Shown here: in pieces, positions 48,301-58,990 of the stretch
How positions within the stretch are numbered: position 1 is the stretch's first letter
How the letters are laid out: each line of letters starts with the position of its first letter
NCBI GenBank assembly: GCA_963969595.1
Contig: OZ018412.1
Location: forward strand, 560,501-624,500
Direction: 5' to 3'
DNA length: 64,000 bases
Source: Neckera pumila
Taxonomy: Eukaryota; Streptophyta; Bryopsida; Hypnales; Neckeraceae
Program-made: the position numbers and the translations under genes
Notes under the pieces: generated by a model
What the model saw: the letters and a program-made list of their open reading frames with translations, nothing else
What the model was told of the DNA's origin: nothing
The model's database searches: none

Positions 48301-51249
48301 CCACTTATGGAAAAATGCGATTCCCTTTAGATAGCCCTGCTTGGAAAGAAGTTTGAAACATAGACAGAGATTTCTTTGAGGAAAGCAGGAACAAAAAACT
48401 GGACTTAGGTTTGGATGGAATGAACCTGTTTGCAGATAAGTCCACCAGGCATTCTACATGGCCAGTATTTCTTTTGAACTACAATTTGCTTGGCTAGCTA
48501 GTAACTAAATGTTTCTTTGTCATGTTATCACTTTTGATATCTGGCAAAGAGTCTGTAAAGTCTGCAAACGTAGATGTTTAGTTGGAACCTCTTGTGGACG
48601 AACTGATGTTGCTATGGATTGGAGTGCCCGCGGTTGGCATGTCTGATAGTGCAAATCCCACTACATTCATGCTACAAGGAATGCTATTGTGGACAATCCA
48701 TGATTATCCAGCATATGGATTGATTTCTGGATGTGCCATGGAGGGCTACCAAGGATGTTCCATTTGCAGGCCCAGTGTGGATTCCAGGTTTTCAAAGAAC
48801 TTGCGGAAAAATATTTTTCAAGGTCATCGACGTTCTTTACCAAAGAACCACCCTTTGAGGTACATGATTGACTCCTTCAACAGGAAGGAAGAGCATCGTC
48901 GCAGTCCTTCAAAAGTTTCCAGCCGTGAACATCAAAAGAGGGGTGAGGCACAACAGAGGTAGCTACATGCAGGTGGTAGTGCTGGCTCCGAAAATGACCC
49001 TGTCAAACAGAATGGTGTGAAGCGTCATTCCGTGCTCTTCACTTTACCTTATTGGGACGTAAGTGCCTTATTCTTTTCATTTACTTCTTGAATTTCTTAG
49101 TATTTGTATTTAAAAATTCATATCACTGGTGAAGCTTTAAGAACATTATGAATTGGAGGTGCCCAATGAATTGTATGTGCCTTACCATCCGAATATTGGA
49201 TTTATTTTTTTATTCTAACTCATTAAGATTTGTCTTTTTAATTTCTATGATGTAGAAACTTCTAGTGAGGCATGTATTGGATGTTATGCATTTTGAAAAG
49301 AATATTGCCGACAATTTATTGGCAACATTGCTTGGATTAAAGGACAGGCCGACTGTTCGAAAAGACATGAAGGACATAGGGTGTAAGAAAAATTTGCATA
49401 TGCGGAATGCAAAACCACCTCAAACAGGATTTCATGTACCACAAGCTGCTTATGTGTTGATCCCGGAGAATAAAAAAAGGTTCATTGAGAGACTGCGGAT
49501 CTTCAAAACTCCTACCAGGTACATGACAAACTTGAAGTCCAGGATAGATGAAGATGGAAAAATTCATGGCTTGAAGAGCATGACTACCATGTTCTTCTTC
49601 AACAAATTCTACTTGTTTCTCTCCGTAGTCTATTGCCAAAGCGGATTATGGAAGTTGTTCTTCATTTGAGTCACGTTTTCAAGAAAATGTGCTTGAAGAC
49701 ACTTGGGCCGTTGCAAATGGGCTCTATCAGTGCAAAAGTGGCCATTGCCATGTGTTTGTTGGAACATGAATTCCCTCCTTCTTTTTTTGATTCAATGTCA
49801 CACCTGCTTGTTCACTTAGTGGAGGAGCTACATTTATGTGTTCCGGTCCATACTCGCTAGATGTACCCTCTAGAGAGGTATATGAAGTACATGAAATCCT
49901 ATGTCCAAAACAAAGCAAGGCTTGAAGGATGTATGGCAACCAGCACGGCTATGGAAGTTGCTCTTGGTCTTTCAATTGAGTACATTCTTGAGTGTGAGTC
50001 AACACGCAAAAGAGTTTGGGATGCAAAAGAGGAAAACGGAGATAGTGGTGAGGTTTTGTGCGCTGCCTATTGGATGCGGCCTCTTTCTACAGAAGAATGC
50101 CAGTGGGCTCATTTGTGTGTGATAAACAACTCCACTTATCTCAACAATTTAAGAAAGTGCGTTTTGGATCTAGCACATGCTTTTAGTTCTATAGATTTTT
50201 GTTTTATTATTTAATGGCTTCATAGAATACCGGTCCAAATGTCAGTTTCTATACTAGTGAAGTTTCAATTTTATGTGGCACATGGGAGGACAACATGTTC
50301 ATGATGGAATGTGTTTCTTATGCCCAAAATGTGATGATCAAATTGCAGGAGGCATAAGCATTTGTCAATAGAGAACCTAAATGCCAGAACCTCGTATAGA
50401 CGTGGGTTGCACCCCAGACAGAGACGTCATATGGAGTACCCAATAGAAATGAATCTCATTCTTGATTTTGCGGATTGATTAATGAATGTGGTACAAGAAG
50501 GAAATGAGTTGTTTCCCAATGATGTGGTCAATCTTTCCATAGCCCCTAGGCGCAAAGCCAAGTCTTTCAAGTCCATGGAAGTTTATGAAAATAACTTTCG
50601 TGTTTTGAATTCTGAAGTGAATTTGCTCACTGCTGACTCAGGAGTTACCGTGACTTGCAAGACTTTACAAAGAAGTGTCTCTTCCGATACAAATATCATA
50701 TCAGGACTAGTAACGTACTATAGCAAATTAATGGAGATTTTAGAGCTTGATTACGGGCGTTTGAAACCGGTAGTGCTATTGTGTGATTGGGTGGTTCCTA
50801 TTTCAAGAGGCCCTTCAGCATGTGTGAAAAAAGACCAGTACGATTTCACCATAGTCAACTTCAACAGGCTCATGCAAAGATCTACAAATTCATTTGTTTT
50901 CCCCTTTCAAGCATCTCAAATCTTTTTCTCCACTTCAGGAGAGGAAGCGGGTTGGTCAGCGGTACTGCACACAGATCCAAGGTCAACACGAATTACTCAG
51001 GAGACAGAGTTGGAGGACTTCGCTCCAGTACTGGACAGAGATGAAGCATATGTGGGAGAAAAAATAGATGATTGTACATCGAAAGCTGAAGCAGAGCAAG
51101 GCATTGATGGTAATGAATCTTTGGGTAAACATATAATGGAAGAGGACTTGTTACTTGTAGATACTGCTGTAGAACTTGCTGCTCAACAAATGCTGGAAGA
51201 AGGATCCGATGATGACACACTTTTCAAATTCATTGACGACAAAAATTAA
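45365..51249 (+). pseudogene. TNP2-like: TNP2-type CACTA transposase with DUF4218 and DUF4216 regions, inactivated
   Basis: Exon 1, 45365-45592, is the transposase-associated N-terminus (GSYKCPCNDCKG; donor GTAAGT). Exon 2, 47607-49058, holds the catalytic TNP2 core: YHGSRIFALAS, GCVLFLKDR, VPVKVLKHFLLIPRL, DSPAWK, HSTWPVFLLNYNL, LEPLVDELMLLW, LLWTIHDYPAYG, GCSICRP, KNIFQGHRRSLPKNHPLRY and SVLFTLPYW. Exon 3 starts at 49256 with the DUF4218 part: LDVMHFEKNI, HDYHVLLQQIL, YPLERYMKYMKSYV and NKARLEG. The last part (50482-51249) carries the DUF4216 pattern (TYYSKLMEILELDY, VLLCDWVV, KKDQYDFTIVNFNRL) and an acidic tail. Disruptions in an otherwise continuous frame: TGA at 48354, TAG at 48495, 48579, 48960 and 49858, and a 1-base loss near 49575-49579. 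The intron 45593-47606 hosts a nested element. Confidence 0.88.
46132..47083. mobile_element. Nested non-autonomous CACTA element (952 bp) in the TNP2 intron
   Basis: Ends CACTATAAGAAA (left) and, read inward, CACTATAAGAAA (right), an exact 12-bp match that then loosens. Flanking triplets are AGA at 46129-46131 and AGA at 47084-47086, an exact 3-bp target duplication. The interior has AACATC/GATGTT and CACGT phrases in both orientations, as in 21836-23478, plus a GGATTGGATGAAAAA tandem stretch at 46712-46800. Non-coding; it lies entirely within an intron of the host transposase gene. Confidence 0.9.
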
Positions 51250-54200
51250 GTTTGTCACTTCCTGCAGTCACGCCTGAAATTGCACAGACGTTTTTTTTGC
51301 TAAAGGATGTTGTCAACAGTTCTAGCATTTTAGTTCCAGTTGGAATGTAGAACAAATGCCAGGTATTGAAGTTCGCTTTTGAATTATATTGATACAACGT
51401 TCTTTTCAGATTGGAATGTAGTATGCGTTTGAAGTCAGGTATATAGTTCTGAGCGTGGTTGTTGTGGACGGAAAAGTTTGTAATTCAAATGTGTTGTCAA
51501 TGCTCCAGGTAGTGAGACAGTTGTATGTGATGGAGAGTACAATTTTTTGGTAGAGTTTAATGAAACGGATAATCAGGCATGTGTGTCTGTAGTTCTGTAT
51601 TTGTATTCCATAGAAAGCAAATATTTAATTCATGGGAACTTCAGTGTGCATGGAAGCAACGTTAGGTGAACCAGAGCTGTGTGATATTGTCATTTGACTA
51701 TTTGACTATAGTCGTGATGCTGGTGAATATGTGGAGATTCATTATTTTGTTAAAAATACAAAGTACTGCTCCCTCCTGTTATGTATAATTTTCCGCACAG
51801 TGAATATGAACATTTTTTTATGAAGTGAATGTGGTTGTGATAGGAAGTGGAGGTCCATGATGTAAGAAATTCATAAGTGTCAGTGTGATTATGTACGTAG
51901 TGACATGCCCAGGATGAGATGCAAAGATATGAAGGACAGTGATGAAGTGTGCACGGAAATAATTGAAGTTTATGTTGTAGTTGTAATTAAAGAGTGACGT
52001 TAGAATTTGTGTATATCCAATGCTTGTAGGTCAAGAAGTGTCTAAGGAGTTAATTACATGCTTACCTTGATCAAAAGTTTGAGTGCCTCATTTGGACATT
52101 TTAATTTGAATTGAAGTAGAAAGTGAAATTGAAATAAGAGCAGTGTTAAAAGAGGAAAGAAATGCAATGGTTTATGCTAATTAAAATACCTTAAAAGAGG
52201 AACTCAGTGGTGACACACTGAAGAAAAGAGGATGTGGGAGAATTCAACAGTGACTACAGTGTGGGACAGGTGCTTTTGCACGTATTTTGAGAAGCAGAAC
52301 TTAACGTTCTTCTTCTCTTTCAGAACGTGCCATTGTATTATGATATTTGAGCACAGTTAATGGCTGTTTACAGGACATACATAAGTTGTAACAGAAGAAG
52401 TACAAGGAGGATGTAGTTTCATTGTTGTGTCTGCTCAATCGTGCAACAAATAATTGTGTAATTATAGGTACTAGTAAAAGTGCATGGATTTGAATCGTTT
52501 GACAGGACGTCTGTATTTTAGTTTCTAAAAGGGAAGTGTTTGTTTTCAGAGTACGGTGAAGTCTTTGTTAAACCTGTTGGTATGGCAATGTTGATTTCCT
52601 GAATTTGGAGATGGAGATGTTGTTGTGAGTAATTATTAGAGGAAAATGAATTTGGAGGTCTAGTAGAAGTTGACAAGGTTTGTGCTTTGTATCAGTGATT
52701 GTCATTTAAGTTGGATTACGTCTATCATTAGAAATGATGAAATGAAATTGGAAAGTTATTTTTTGAAAGCTATGTTGATTCTTTGAAGATATTTCAAATT
52801 GGTATGCAAAGAGCAGGTATGTATACGCATAGTATGGTATTTGAAATATAGCATTGAATGAAAATGTCATAGAGCGTATATTTTCCATATCATGTTTAGA
52901 AGGTTCAAGTAGGCATGAGTTAGCATGGATTAGACGAGAAGTCAAAGTCTGTTAGAGAGCAGATCGACTGAATCTACTTCCTGTAAATTTTTAAATGAAA
53001 ATATCAGTCAACTTTGAATTAGGTCACGCTTGACACTTGTTTTATTGAAGTGCAAGGCTATAAGTGCATCCGCCCTGAGAGAATGGGAAGCACCTGAGAA
53101 GGGATGCACATTTGACAAGGCAAAACGCGATAGAAGTAGACGGTTATTTGACAATGGAGTTTGAATGCACTAACAGGAAGTGGTGTGTCAGTTAGAAGCA
53201 ACGTTTGATTATTCTATATGACTTTAAAGGCTTATACCATAGTATTCATGTGAAGGAATGGAATTGTAATTTAATTGAACTTCATTGTTCCTGCAAGTTC
53301 AAATTGTATGAGTACATTTTTTTAAATTTTAATTTAGTAATTGTGTTGGACATTTGGGAAAGTATGAAGCATGTTCTCAGTCCATTTCATTTGAAGTTCC
53401 TAGAAGCCCACCAGCGCATGGTTAGAAGAGGAATGTTTCGGTGGTGAATTATTTCAAGTAACAGATGGGACAGTGTAGTCAACGTTTTATGAAATTGGTT
53501 CCGCATTCTAGAAGTAGTCAATTGTATGTATTTGGCAGAATAAGTGATGAAGTCCTATTCGGTCTTCAGTTGCAATTGAAGGTGTGTCTACATTTCTAGA
53601 GTAGAACCGGAGGGAAAAGACGTGGACAAGAACTGTATAGAATAAAATAAGAGTTCAATTATGCACTGTGGGCACATATGAAACCATTCTGTATGAAAAG
53701 CAAAACTTGACAATTGACAGTGAGATGACACATTTCAAAAAATGTATGGTCATTGTTGAATTATTGGATGGAGGAGGACAACGATAGTGGAGTCGGCCAC
53801 TTCGGTAAGCAATTCATGAAGTTCTCATTATCACGTAGTGCTCATCTGTTGAAAGTTATATGAGCTTTGAACCTAGAAAGAATGTTGTGTACATTGTGTT
53901 GAAGCTGCACACATATATTGATGTGGACAGGAGCCTTCTTTTAGGGTATACTACTTCTAGTCATATAAGTAGTGCATGCTAGTTTCAGTTGTGCATTATG
54001 GCAGAGAAGTTGTGAGGACAGAGCAAGTCACACAATCTGTGAACAGAGTAGACTCATGTAGAGTCCTGCTTTATTTCGGATTTGCACATGTGGTTTCAAT
54101 TGATCAACTACGGGATCTGTGAAGAAAAAATAGTGTCATTGACAACCTCGTCGTGGAAGTGCTCTAAAGCTAGGATGATAATGATGGGCAGGAGAAGACA

Positions 54201-55163
54201 GAAGGTTTCAAAATACCAACGAATGGTATAGAAAATTAGGGGCAAGTGAATCGTGGTATAGCGAAGGTGGAAACGTGAGAAAGTGTAAGTGCTCATTGTG
54301 GAACGTTGGCAACAGGATACGTGTACAAGAGCTTAGCATATTCTTGTGACAGAAACTGTGAATGGAACATGGAATCCGTAATTGACATTATTCAGAGAGC
54401 CAGTGAAGTGATATTATTTGCTGAAAAGTTACCTATCGAATTCTGATGTTATACTTGATTTTGCAGCTTGTATTAGAGAAAGAAAAACGCCCGACGTAGT
54501 TCTTGGAGTCATACTGGTGTGTCGTTAATTTGAAGTTTTATCAACATCGGCTTCTACCATTTTTGAGAATCATACCAGATTGACATGTGTGTCAGTTACC
54601 CTAATACTGGACGTTATAGCGCGAGCGCTAGAGGAGGGTGAATTGCAGGTGCTCTCCCTAAATGACATTGTATTGCTTCAAAAAATCCTGGAAGCCTCTT
54701 CCAAAAGCCACATGCGGGTAGTCGTTCATGATTTTAGCTTTGATTGTGAGAGTCTACACTTTTTAATGTTCTTCGTGAGTGAGTCCAACGTGTGTGTTCA
54801 ATTTCTGGAAATGTGTCCTCATGAACCAAGCAAGAACAATCTGCAGCAGCCGATTGAACAAATGAGAACGTGACAATAAACAAGATCCCAGCAATACAAA
54901 AGACATGTAGGTGAGTTCTACAATCCTAACCGCATTAGCAGTGTCTTATGTATATTGAGATTGGTGAAGTGGTTGACAAAGCTAGACACTATCACAGGAT
55001 TGTCGGCATTATGTATGAAGCAAAGTCGACAAAAAAGAAAAGGAGAATTACGGCAAGAAGTCCGAGTGAAGGCTACTCAGAGAAAGAGTGATTCCATGTA
55101 TTAGGCAAGCCTTAATGCAATTTAATAAATGGGAGTGCTTGACATATTCACAGTAGGAATTAG
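51250..55163. other. Right flank of the CACTA element, non-coding
   Basis: About 3.9 kb downstream of TNP2 without a recognisable gene. The strand is rich in GT/GA phrases such as GAAGTTG, GTGAAGT and TGGAAG; the left part of the element (37-45 kb) is rich in the complement, AACTTCC and CTTCC. This asymmetry fits sub-terminal repeat regions of CACTA elements. A 97-codon frame at 54580-54873 (+) has no known domain. Confidence 0.45.
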
Positions 55164-55314
55164 CACTACTAGAAAATTTAATTTTTCTGTTGTTTTGGTT
55201 GCGTTGATCCGGTCAAAATTTGACAAAAATGTGTTGAAAATCAACAAATTTCTGTCAAATTTTGACCGGATCAATGCGACCAAAACAACAGAAAAATTAA
55301 ATTTTCTAGTAGTG
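55164..55314. mobile_element. Near-perfect palindromic CACTA MITE (151 bp)
   Basis: The two halves, beginning CACTACTAGAAAATTTAATT and ending with its complement, pair almost perfectly around a short centre near 55239. Flanking triplets are TAG at 55161-55163 and TAG at 55315-55317, an exact target duplication. Because the element is a palindrome, both strands carry nearly the same open frame (55129-55317 + and 55331-55122 -); I treat these as shadows, not genes. Confidence 0.93.
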
Positions 55315-55317
55315 TAG

Positions 55318-56382
55318 GAATGTTTATACATTGCTTTGTTGAGGAAGAGGTTTTCTGTTGTTCAATTTAGTTTGTGTTGTTCACTTCTATCTTTGTTGTT
55401 CAGCTAAATATGTGTTGTTGACTTGTATCTCGGTTGTTAATTTCATTCGCCGAGTCATGCACTCTGGAGTCTCGGTGGAGAAGACGAAGAGGTGATTTTG
55501 CAGACTCTGGGCTGCAAACTTCTCAGCAATCGGCACGGAAGTGGAACACAAGAAGGGGAAAGCATGTACCTTTTTTTAATTCTGAGAAGACGATGATATT
55601 AGAGCTGCACGAATCGAGGATGTCAGAGGAGCTGACATGTAGAAAGGCCTGAAGGTGTGAAAAGTAATGGACCATGCACTTGGAATGTGATTTTTCAAAG
55701 TTATTTGGGAAGACTACTTTGCCGGTTGTGGACGTCTAGGTTTGTGAGCCGCGGCATTGTTAAGTTGGGGACTCGCCATGCTTTACCTTAGCTAGATTTA
55801 AATAAGAAGATTGAAGCCGTCAATGTTAAGTTGAAGTTGTGGAGGTGGAGCAGAAACAGAGGCTGGGATATGGCAAAAAGAAACACTGATGTTTGGAGGA
55901 TAAATGAAACAAGGCAATAGGAATTACTTGTCAGCTGCGTACGGAAAATATGTGCCAATGGTCATGCAGTACTTGGTGTTCAAAATTGAGTAATTCATGC
56001 TTCGATGAAAATCATCCACATCCGGCAAATCTTGTTGTACAATGTCAAGATGAAGCAATGCTTAAAGTAACAGGACTGCCAGTAATAAGGAAGTTGTAAC
56101 TGCACAGTGTGAAGATTCTTACTTTTTCCTTTTCTAGAGAACACTATGCATGTGCCATATAAGATTTCAACAGTGTCACTGCAGAGGCACTGGCAGAAAG
56201 GTCATCCGCAGGCAAGAGCGACCAAAAATGCAGTCATAACTTGGAATTCTTTGACCAATAAAAACTAAAGAATTGAATGTACTCTATTTTTCTTCCCTTG
56301 GTGACCTTCAAGGAAAACAAACGGGTTTTCAGTACTTTTTTACTAAACTCTCTTGCTCGAAATACCCACATCTCTTGTAGTG
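55318..56382. other. Right terminal region of the CACTA element
   Basis: Contains three GTTGTT(C/G)A..T phrases near 55355-55440 and the right terminal inverted repeat ending at 56382. No gene; the frame at 55434-55652 is unrecognised. Confidence 0.5.
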
Positions 56383-57486
56383 CCAAGCACTGTCACTATT
56401 ACATCCACATACATCAATGACATGAAATTCACCTTCACTCAATATTTGTGCAAGATGTAAATGCACCTTGTACAAAACTTTATTGAGTGATTTACAAAAC
56501 AATGCACAACCCTCCGTGTAACATAAGGCCTGAAAATGCCTAGAAAACTAATCTATGCCACAATCTAATAGCTCTAGACTTATTGTGGACAAAGTAAGTC
56601 AATGGAAGCACATTGAGTGGCTTGTGACACTTGCCATAGCCACCAAGAGATTATAAAAGCAATGATACAAGTGCAAAAAACCTACATCACTACTAACACT
56701 TGACAACCTCTATAGCAATGAAAAGAAATAAATGAACACACATGATGCATACATAGATATAGTAAGCGGCTTAGCTAAATCCCTTTACTTGTCCCTTCAC
56801 CCTTCCCTTTGCCAGTGTTGAAGCCTCTTTTATGCTAGTAAAAACAATCCTTCCTCTATGAGCCCCTAAAAATACCAACTATGAAAATCCAACATCAAAC
56901 TATAAAGACCAATCATCCTTTAAGATATATCATGGACACAACTACTGACTAACATGAATTTCCTAGGTGGCGGATTCCAAACATTGTAAATATCTCCTTG
57001 TAGAATAGATAGCACACAAAACTATAGTGTGGCAATGCCTTTGGCACTTCAATACAACATACAATTCAATTCAGCTGAAGTACAAGGCCAAATAGCATCA
57101 ATTTGACCATCAATATGTGCCAAATGACAAAATATATAATTGTTAACATGGTCCTTTTAGACCTTACCATTACGACCCTTTAAGAGTATTGTTGATAATT
57201 GAAGTACCTCATAATACTTTGCTCGCTTGAGCTCTCCAAACATATGACAATCCACCCCTCCCAAAAAACTATCTATGAAAAAAGAATAAGGTTGTCTCTT
57301 ATCCCCCCACCTAATCCACCTAAGCAAGTGGATCTCAACCTATAATAAGCCACATGGACTAGATTTCATCCATTGGCCATTTTTTTTCCCCATAACTCTA
57401 TCCATGATAATGATAGAAACTTCAGTCTTTGAAGAAGGTCAGTGTGAATAAAGTGTCTGTTTGTTATGACAATGAGCCAATGTCCA
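56383..57486. other. Gene-free DNA right of the CACTA element
   Basis: Starts with CCAA, the right copy of the target duplication. The pre-insertion sequence would read ...AAGTGT-CCAA-GCACTG.... No gene recognised. Confidence 0.5.
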
Positions 57487-57656
57487 CACTACAAGAAAAC
57501 AGTGTCCGAATTGACACGTCCTAATTGACTAAAATGTCCGAATTGACAGATCCTGTCAAAAAAATGTCCAAATTTATAGAAAATTAACAAAATAATGTCC
57601 AAATTGACAAAAAATTGACAAAAAAATGTCTGAATTGACATTGCTCCCCTGTAGTG
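57487..57656. mobile_element. Intact CACTA MITE (170 bp) built of GTCCGAATTGAC repeats
   Basis: Left end CACTACAAGAAAACAG; right end read inward CACTACAGGGGAGCAA. Flanked by CCA at 57484-57486 and CCA at 57657-57659, an exact 3-bp target duplication. The interior is several variants of TGTCC(G/A)AATTGACA. Relatives: 17552, 18875 and the end at 63843. Confidence 0.85.
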
Positions 57657-57659
57657 CCA

Positions 57660-58246
57660 CTAGATCAAGGGCCATTGATGCAAAACTACTTTCCCCTTAA
57701 CTAACTAACTCTATCCATATTTCCTAACTAGAGTTACAATCCTCCAAAATCCAAAAGAAAGATAAAACAAATTTCATCTTTAGTTTCAACAATTTATCCA
57801 AAGCTAAAGAAAATAAAGAATAGTTTCAAAAGAAGAAAAACAAGATAATCATATTCCACAATCAATAAATAGAGGTGACAGAAGCCTCATGAAAGCAAAA
57901 TTAGCTATTAGAGGAGGCAACCCATTCTCGATTACTTAAAGAATTACAGAATATGGAAATCATTAATTCATAGTAACTTCGTTTTGATACCAAAACATCT
58001 AAAAACTCTAGGAAGGGTCCAAACACTATTGTTGCACACAAGAAAATTTTCTATTGAAGAAACCTTCCTCTTACATGCCTGTAATTCTTGAAGTGATCGG
58101 AAATGGGTCGTCGATCGGGAATGGGTTGCCTCCCCTAAGTGGCAAACTTAGTTTGTTGGTTGAGTTTTTATCACCATCTTCAATCCTAGTTGGAGCCCAT
58201 TGGAGACTACAGTTATGTCAAATTCAAGAAATGAGTGAATTGGCAA
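57660..58246. other. Gene-free DNA
   Basis: No gene. A 92-codon frame at 58054-58332 (+) runs into the adjacent fold-back element and has no motif. Confidence 0.45.
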
Positions 58247-58986
58247 CCCCTAAAGGACCAAGCTGCATTTTTTGGCAACATAGCAATTTTGGGCAGCTCA
58301 CTACAAATGGAGTTTTTATTTTTTTTCTTTGAAAATTTTACACAACATGTAACCAAGGAGTAGTTTAAGGCCCAACAATTTTCATAACTTTTGACAACAT
58401 AGTTAAAAAGTTATTGCATGATATGTGAATTTCATTGGTCGGCGGGCAGCCCAGGCAGCTCAAAAAACTTCAGTAAAAATGACTTTTAAAAAAAATAAAA
58501 ACCTGGAATTGGTTCTTTAGATTTATATAGAAGTGTGAAGCTTTGAATGATTCAATTTGGATCTATGAGTCCAAAGTTATGAGGATTTTAAGTTTGTGGG
58601 GTAGGTATGGTTTTGAAAGACTATACCTACCTACAAACTTAAAATCCTCATAACTTTGGACTCATAGATCCAAATTGAATCATTCAAAGCTTCACACTTC
58701 TATATTATTCTAAAGAATCAATTTCAGATTTTTATCTTTTTTTAACAGTCATTTTTACAGAAGTTTTTTGAGCTGACCAGGTTGCCCACCGACCAATGAA
58801 AATCACATATCATGCAATAACTTTTTAACTATGTAGTCAAAAGTTATGAAAATTGTTGGGCCTTGAAGCTACTCCTTGGGCACATGTTGTGTAAAATTTT
58901 CAAAGAAAAATAAATAAAAACTCTATTTGTAGTGAGCTGCCTAAAATTGCTATATTGCCAAAAAACGCAGCTTGATCCTTTAGGGG
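58247..58986. mobile_element. TTAA-type fold-back element (740-bp inverted repeat)
   Basis: The right end is CCTTTAGGGG|TTAA (58987-58990) and the left end CCCCTAAAGGACC preceded by GCAA, so the left TTAA is mutated. The two arms of about 360 bp are near-perfect reverse complements around a centre at about 58615, for example TATACCTACC and CCATACCTAC facing each other. Each arm corresponds to the left half of subfamily B (compare 32552-32910: the ends CTAAAGGACCAA, GCATTTTTTGG, AAGCTTTGAAT, CAAAGTTATGAGG). Non-coding. Confidence 0.88.
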
Positions 58987-58990
58987 TTAA

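Larger units (their letters stand above)
36800..56382. mobile_element. Complete CACTA (En/Spm) DNA transposon, ~19.6 kb
   Basis: The left end is CACTACAAGAGATGTAGGT. The right end, read inward, is CACTACAAGAGATGTGGGT, and the match continues with gaps to about 23 bp. Both ends are flanked by CCAA (36796-36799 and 56383-56386), an exact 4-bp target duplication. The interior holds a TNP2-type transposase on the plus strand (45365-51249) and a second gene on the minus strand (about 38.2-41.8 kb), divergently arranged, which is the standard content of autonomous En/Spm-like elements. Both genes are broken, so this copy should not be able to move by itself. Two smaller CACTA elements (46132-47083, 55164-55314) and a tandem repeat (42.5-43.0 kb) are nested inside. 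Confidence 0.9.

Noticed and set aside
48354..49860. In-frame TAG/TGA codons in TNP2 as evidence of a recoded genetic code or RNA editing
   Set aside because: The host genes (polyprenol reductase, RIT1, DUF642) use normal stops and have no internal ones, and a frameshift is also present. Ordinary pseudogene decay explains all of it.
55122..55331. Pair of similar small proteins on opposite strands
   Set aside because: They arise because the DNA is a palindromic MITE; the peptide identity reflects symmetry, not coding selection.
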